NCBI GenBank assembly: GCA_029964075.1
Contig: CM057142.1
Coordinates: 37,450,392 to 37,514,391 of the forward strand
Direction: 5' to 3'
From: Patiria pectinifera
Lineage: Eukaryota; Echinodermata; Asteroidea; Valvatida; Asterinidae
DNA: 64,000 bases
In this document: positions 62,508 through 64,000 of the stretch, one piece after another
How the letters are laid out: each line of letters opens with the position of its first letter
Numbering within the stretch: the stretch's first letter is position 1
Position numbers and translations under genes: made by a program
The notes under the pieces: model-generated
What the model was told of the DNA's origin: nothing
Databases searched by the model: none
What the model saw: only the letters and a program-made list of their open reading frames with translations

Positions 62508-63860
62508 TCATGGTCGCAATTGAATGCGAAATGTCACATCTGATAAGCGGCTAACTATTAGCCATGGCCCCTCCCATCTAAGCATCAACTTGGGGGACAC
62601 GCCCTTCTTCCTCGCTGGATTGAAGAGCCAAACAAATTGACCTTCTATGAGACCTCCCGGTTGAGCCGCCCGGCGGTCATAGTTTCGCTTCTGTCTCTGG
62701 GCATTCTTCCAGAGACACCCATGGGCCCTCTGGTGTGCAGCCTGCATATTCTTACGCACTTCTCTGCAAAGTCTAGCCCAGGATCATCAACTTCGACCTC
62801 CTGACACTCAGTCACCAAGTCGATCGGCAAACTGAATTCTCTGCCTAGCATCATCACACTTCGCCATTCACCCGTAGAATCTTGAGGTGTACCTCGGTAC
62901 ACGAATGTGGCATACGGGAGGAACTCATCCCAGTCCCGTTGTCGTCTCTTGGGATCAATCAACCCCGAAACGATGTTCACAAGCGTTTCGGATTGTATAG
63001 GTGGTGGTACGAGTCTAAGTGATGCCTAAGATCCGCAATACCTCGCCAAACACCTCCGACTCAAAGTTACTGCCTTGGTCCGAGTGCAGTTCCTGTGGAA
63101 CCCCGAGCCTGCAGATAAACTCGTTAACCAACTTGAGGGCAACTGTTGTGGCGGTGGCATCCGGAAGCGGATAGGCCTCCATCCATTTTGTACAGTAGTC
63201 AGCGACTACAAGGATCCACCGATTCCCGCTATCGCTCTTTGGCAGTGGCCCGAGCAAATCGATTGCCACCCTCTCGTAGGGCACACCAACGAATAAACGA
63301 CCTGATATCGGCCGCTACGCCTGGCCAGTAGTACCTCAGCCTCACCTTAATTGGCCTCGGTCTTTCTAACTTCAAGGTGGCCGTTGAGCAGCCCTCCATG
63401 CAGCTCTAACAAGACTTCGATCCGATGGTCTACTGGCAGCACCAACCGCCATCTTACCACCTTCCCATCATCGGACTCCCATCTCCGATAGAGAAATTGT
63501 CCATTTCTCACAACCATCTGGGCCCATAAAGACCAAAGTGTCTTACTACCTGCTTGGGTGTGGGACACTGCCTGTCAAGCTGGGCGACTGTCACAACTCT
63601 ATGTGGCTCTGATGAGCCAACCCATACAATTGTCGGCCAACTGAGCTTCCCTTAAGACTTCATTGTCAATGTCGGCTGAGCTTCTTTGCCCCTAGCCAGT
63701 GTCTCTTCTGGTTTGACCTGGCTCCAATAATCCTCATTGACCTAATTTTTCTCAGCAGTTGCCTCACTTAGGCCACAATATATACATGGCTGTCGAGACA
63801 GCCCATCAGCATAACCGTGTTTCTTCCCCGGCCTATGCTGAATCTCTACTTCGTACTCAG
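62508..63860 (-). pseudogene. Gypsy 5 integrase remnant
   Basis: 63015-63284 carries YERVAIDLLGPLPKSDSGN (first Asp) and LHSDQGSNFESEVF (second Asp). The E-helix block lies in the broken stretch before 62980. 62645-62980 has DEFLPYATFVYRGTPQDSTG, and 62508-62759 has the RRAAQPGGLIEGQFVWLFNP and WEGPWLIVSRLSD blocks of the C-terminal domain. 63347-63568 has the HGGLLNGHLEV zinc-binding region. Confidence 0.8.
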
Positions 63861-64000
63861 AAATAATCTGAATCCATCTTGCCACCTAACCTTCGGGGTT
63901 CTTACAGTTGAGCATCACCGAAGTGCGGCATCGTCTGTTCTCAACGTCACTTTTCAGCCACACAAATACTGCCGAACAACAACTCTCATCGTGTCACGCA

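Larger units (their letters stand above)
61874..64000 (-). mobile_element. Gypsy-type retrotransposon 5 (3' half, runs off window)
   Basis: From the right edge inward on the minus strand: an RNase H end (near 63800-63900, IQIISEYEVEIQHRPGKK), integrase zinc region, DDE core, integrase C-terminus and an acidic tail to 61874. Frameshifts are present in most parts. Protease, RT and the 5' end would lie beyond 64000. Confidence 0.8.

Overview
The window is animal genomic DNA: spliced introns, several non-LTR and LTR retrotransposon families, a Penelope-like element, tRNA-derived SINEs and many hAT-like non-autonomous transposons. The mix suggests a marine invertebrate, plausibly an invertebrate deuterostome (cephalochordate, hemichordate or echinoderm), but the sequence alone does not fix the species. 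No rRNA gene, functional tRNA gene, CRISPR array or bacterial operon is visible. The only cellular gene family I can support is one monocarboxylate-transporter-like (SLC16/MFS) gene present three times. Almost everything else is mobile DNA or its remains.

Transporter copies. Copy B (+ strand, 19382-27416) and copy C (- strand, 44250-51905) each have four exons (199, 144 and 861 nt, then a last exon of 152 or 140 nt). Both have consensus GT/AG sites and join into uninterrupted frames of 451 and 447 codons. Copy A (+ strand, 2622-4826) is a pseudogene: exon 1 is absent and exon 3 has lost 604 nt between CTG microhomologies. A and C share a LINE and a SINE upstream of exon 2; A and B share over 1.2 kb downstream of exon 4. 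The three copies therefore serve as dated empty sites for several transposon insertions.

Layout. 1-600: tandem 10-mers, NRF1-like sites and a perfect 70-bp palindrome around three TGACGTCA sites. 600-5200: decayed LINE and copy A. 5200-12000: L1/Tx1-like and CR1/Jockey-like LINE pieces, and Gypsy gag pieces hit by hAT-like elements. 12029-15282: Penelope-like element with a large inverted duplication and a 14-bp target duplication. 15.3-19.3 kb: small DNA elements and a ~400-bp tandem repeat. 19.4-27.8 kb: copy B, with a LINE (itself carrying a SINE and a hAT-like element), a 4-bp-TSD MITE and two tRNA-derived SINEs in its introns. 28.66-43.2 kb: a pile of Gypsy-type retroelements in both orientations, one with an open 899-codon pol frame, and a 1.1-kb hAT-like element whose ends are arrays of the hexamer GGACTC. 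43.8-52 kb: copy C. 52-59.6 kb: a long-inverted-repeat element duplicated in tandem, nested insertions and a LINE fragment. 59.6-64 kb: a further DNA element and the 3' part of a minus-strand Gypsy element running off the window.

I found no convincing new gene system. The most informative features are the nested transposon structures with exact target-site duplications, the inverted Penelope-like element with hammerhead-like termini, the hexamer-ended hAT-like family, and the two intact transporter paralogues surviving in transposon-rich DNA.
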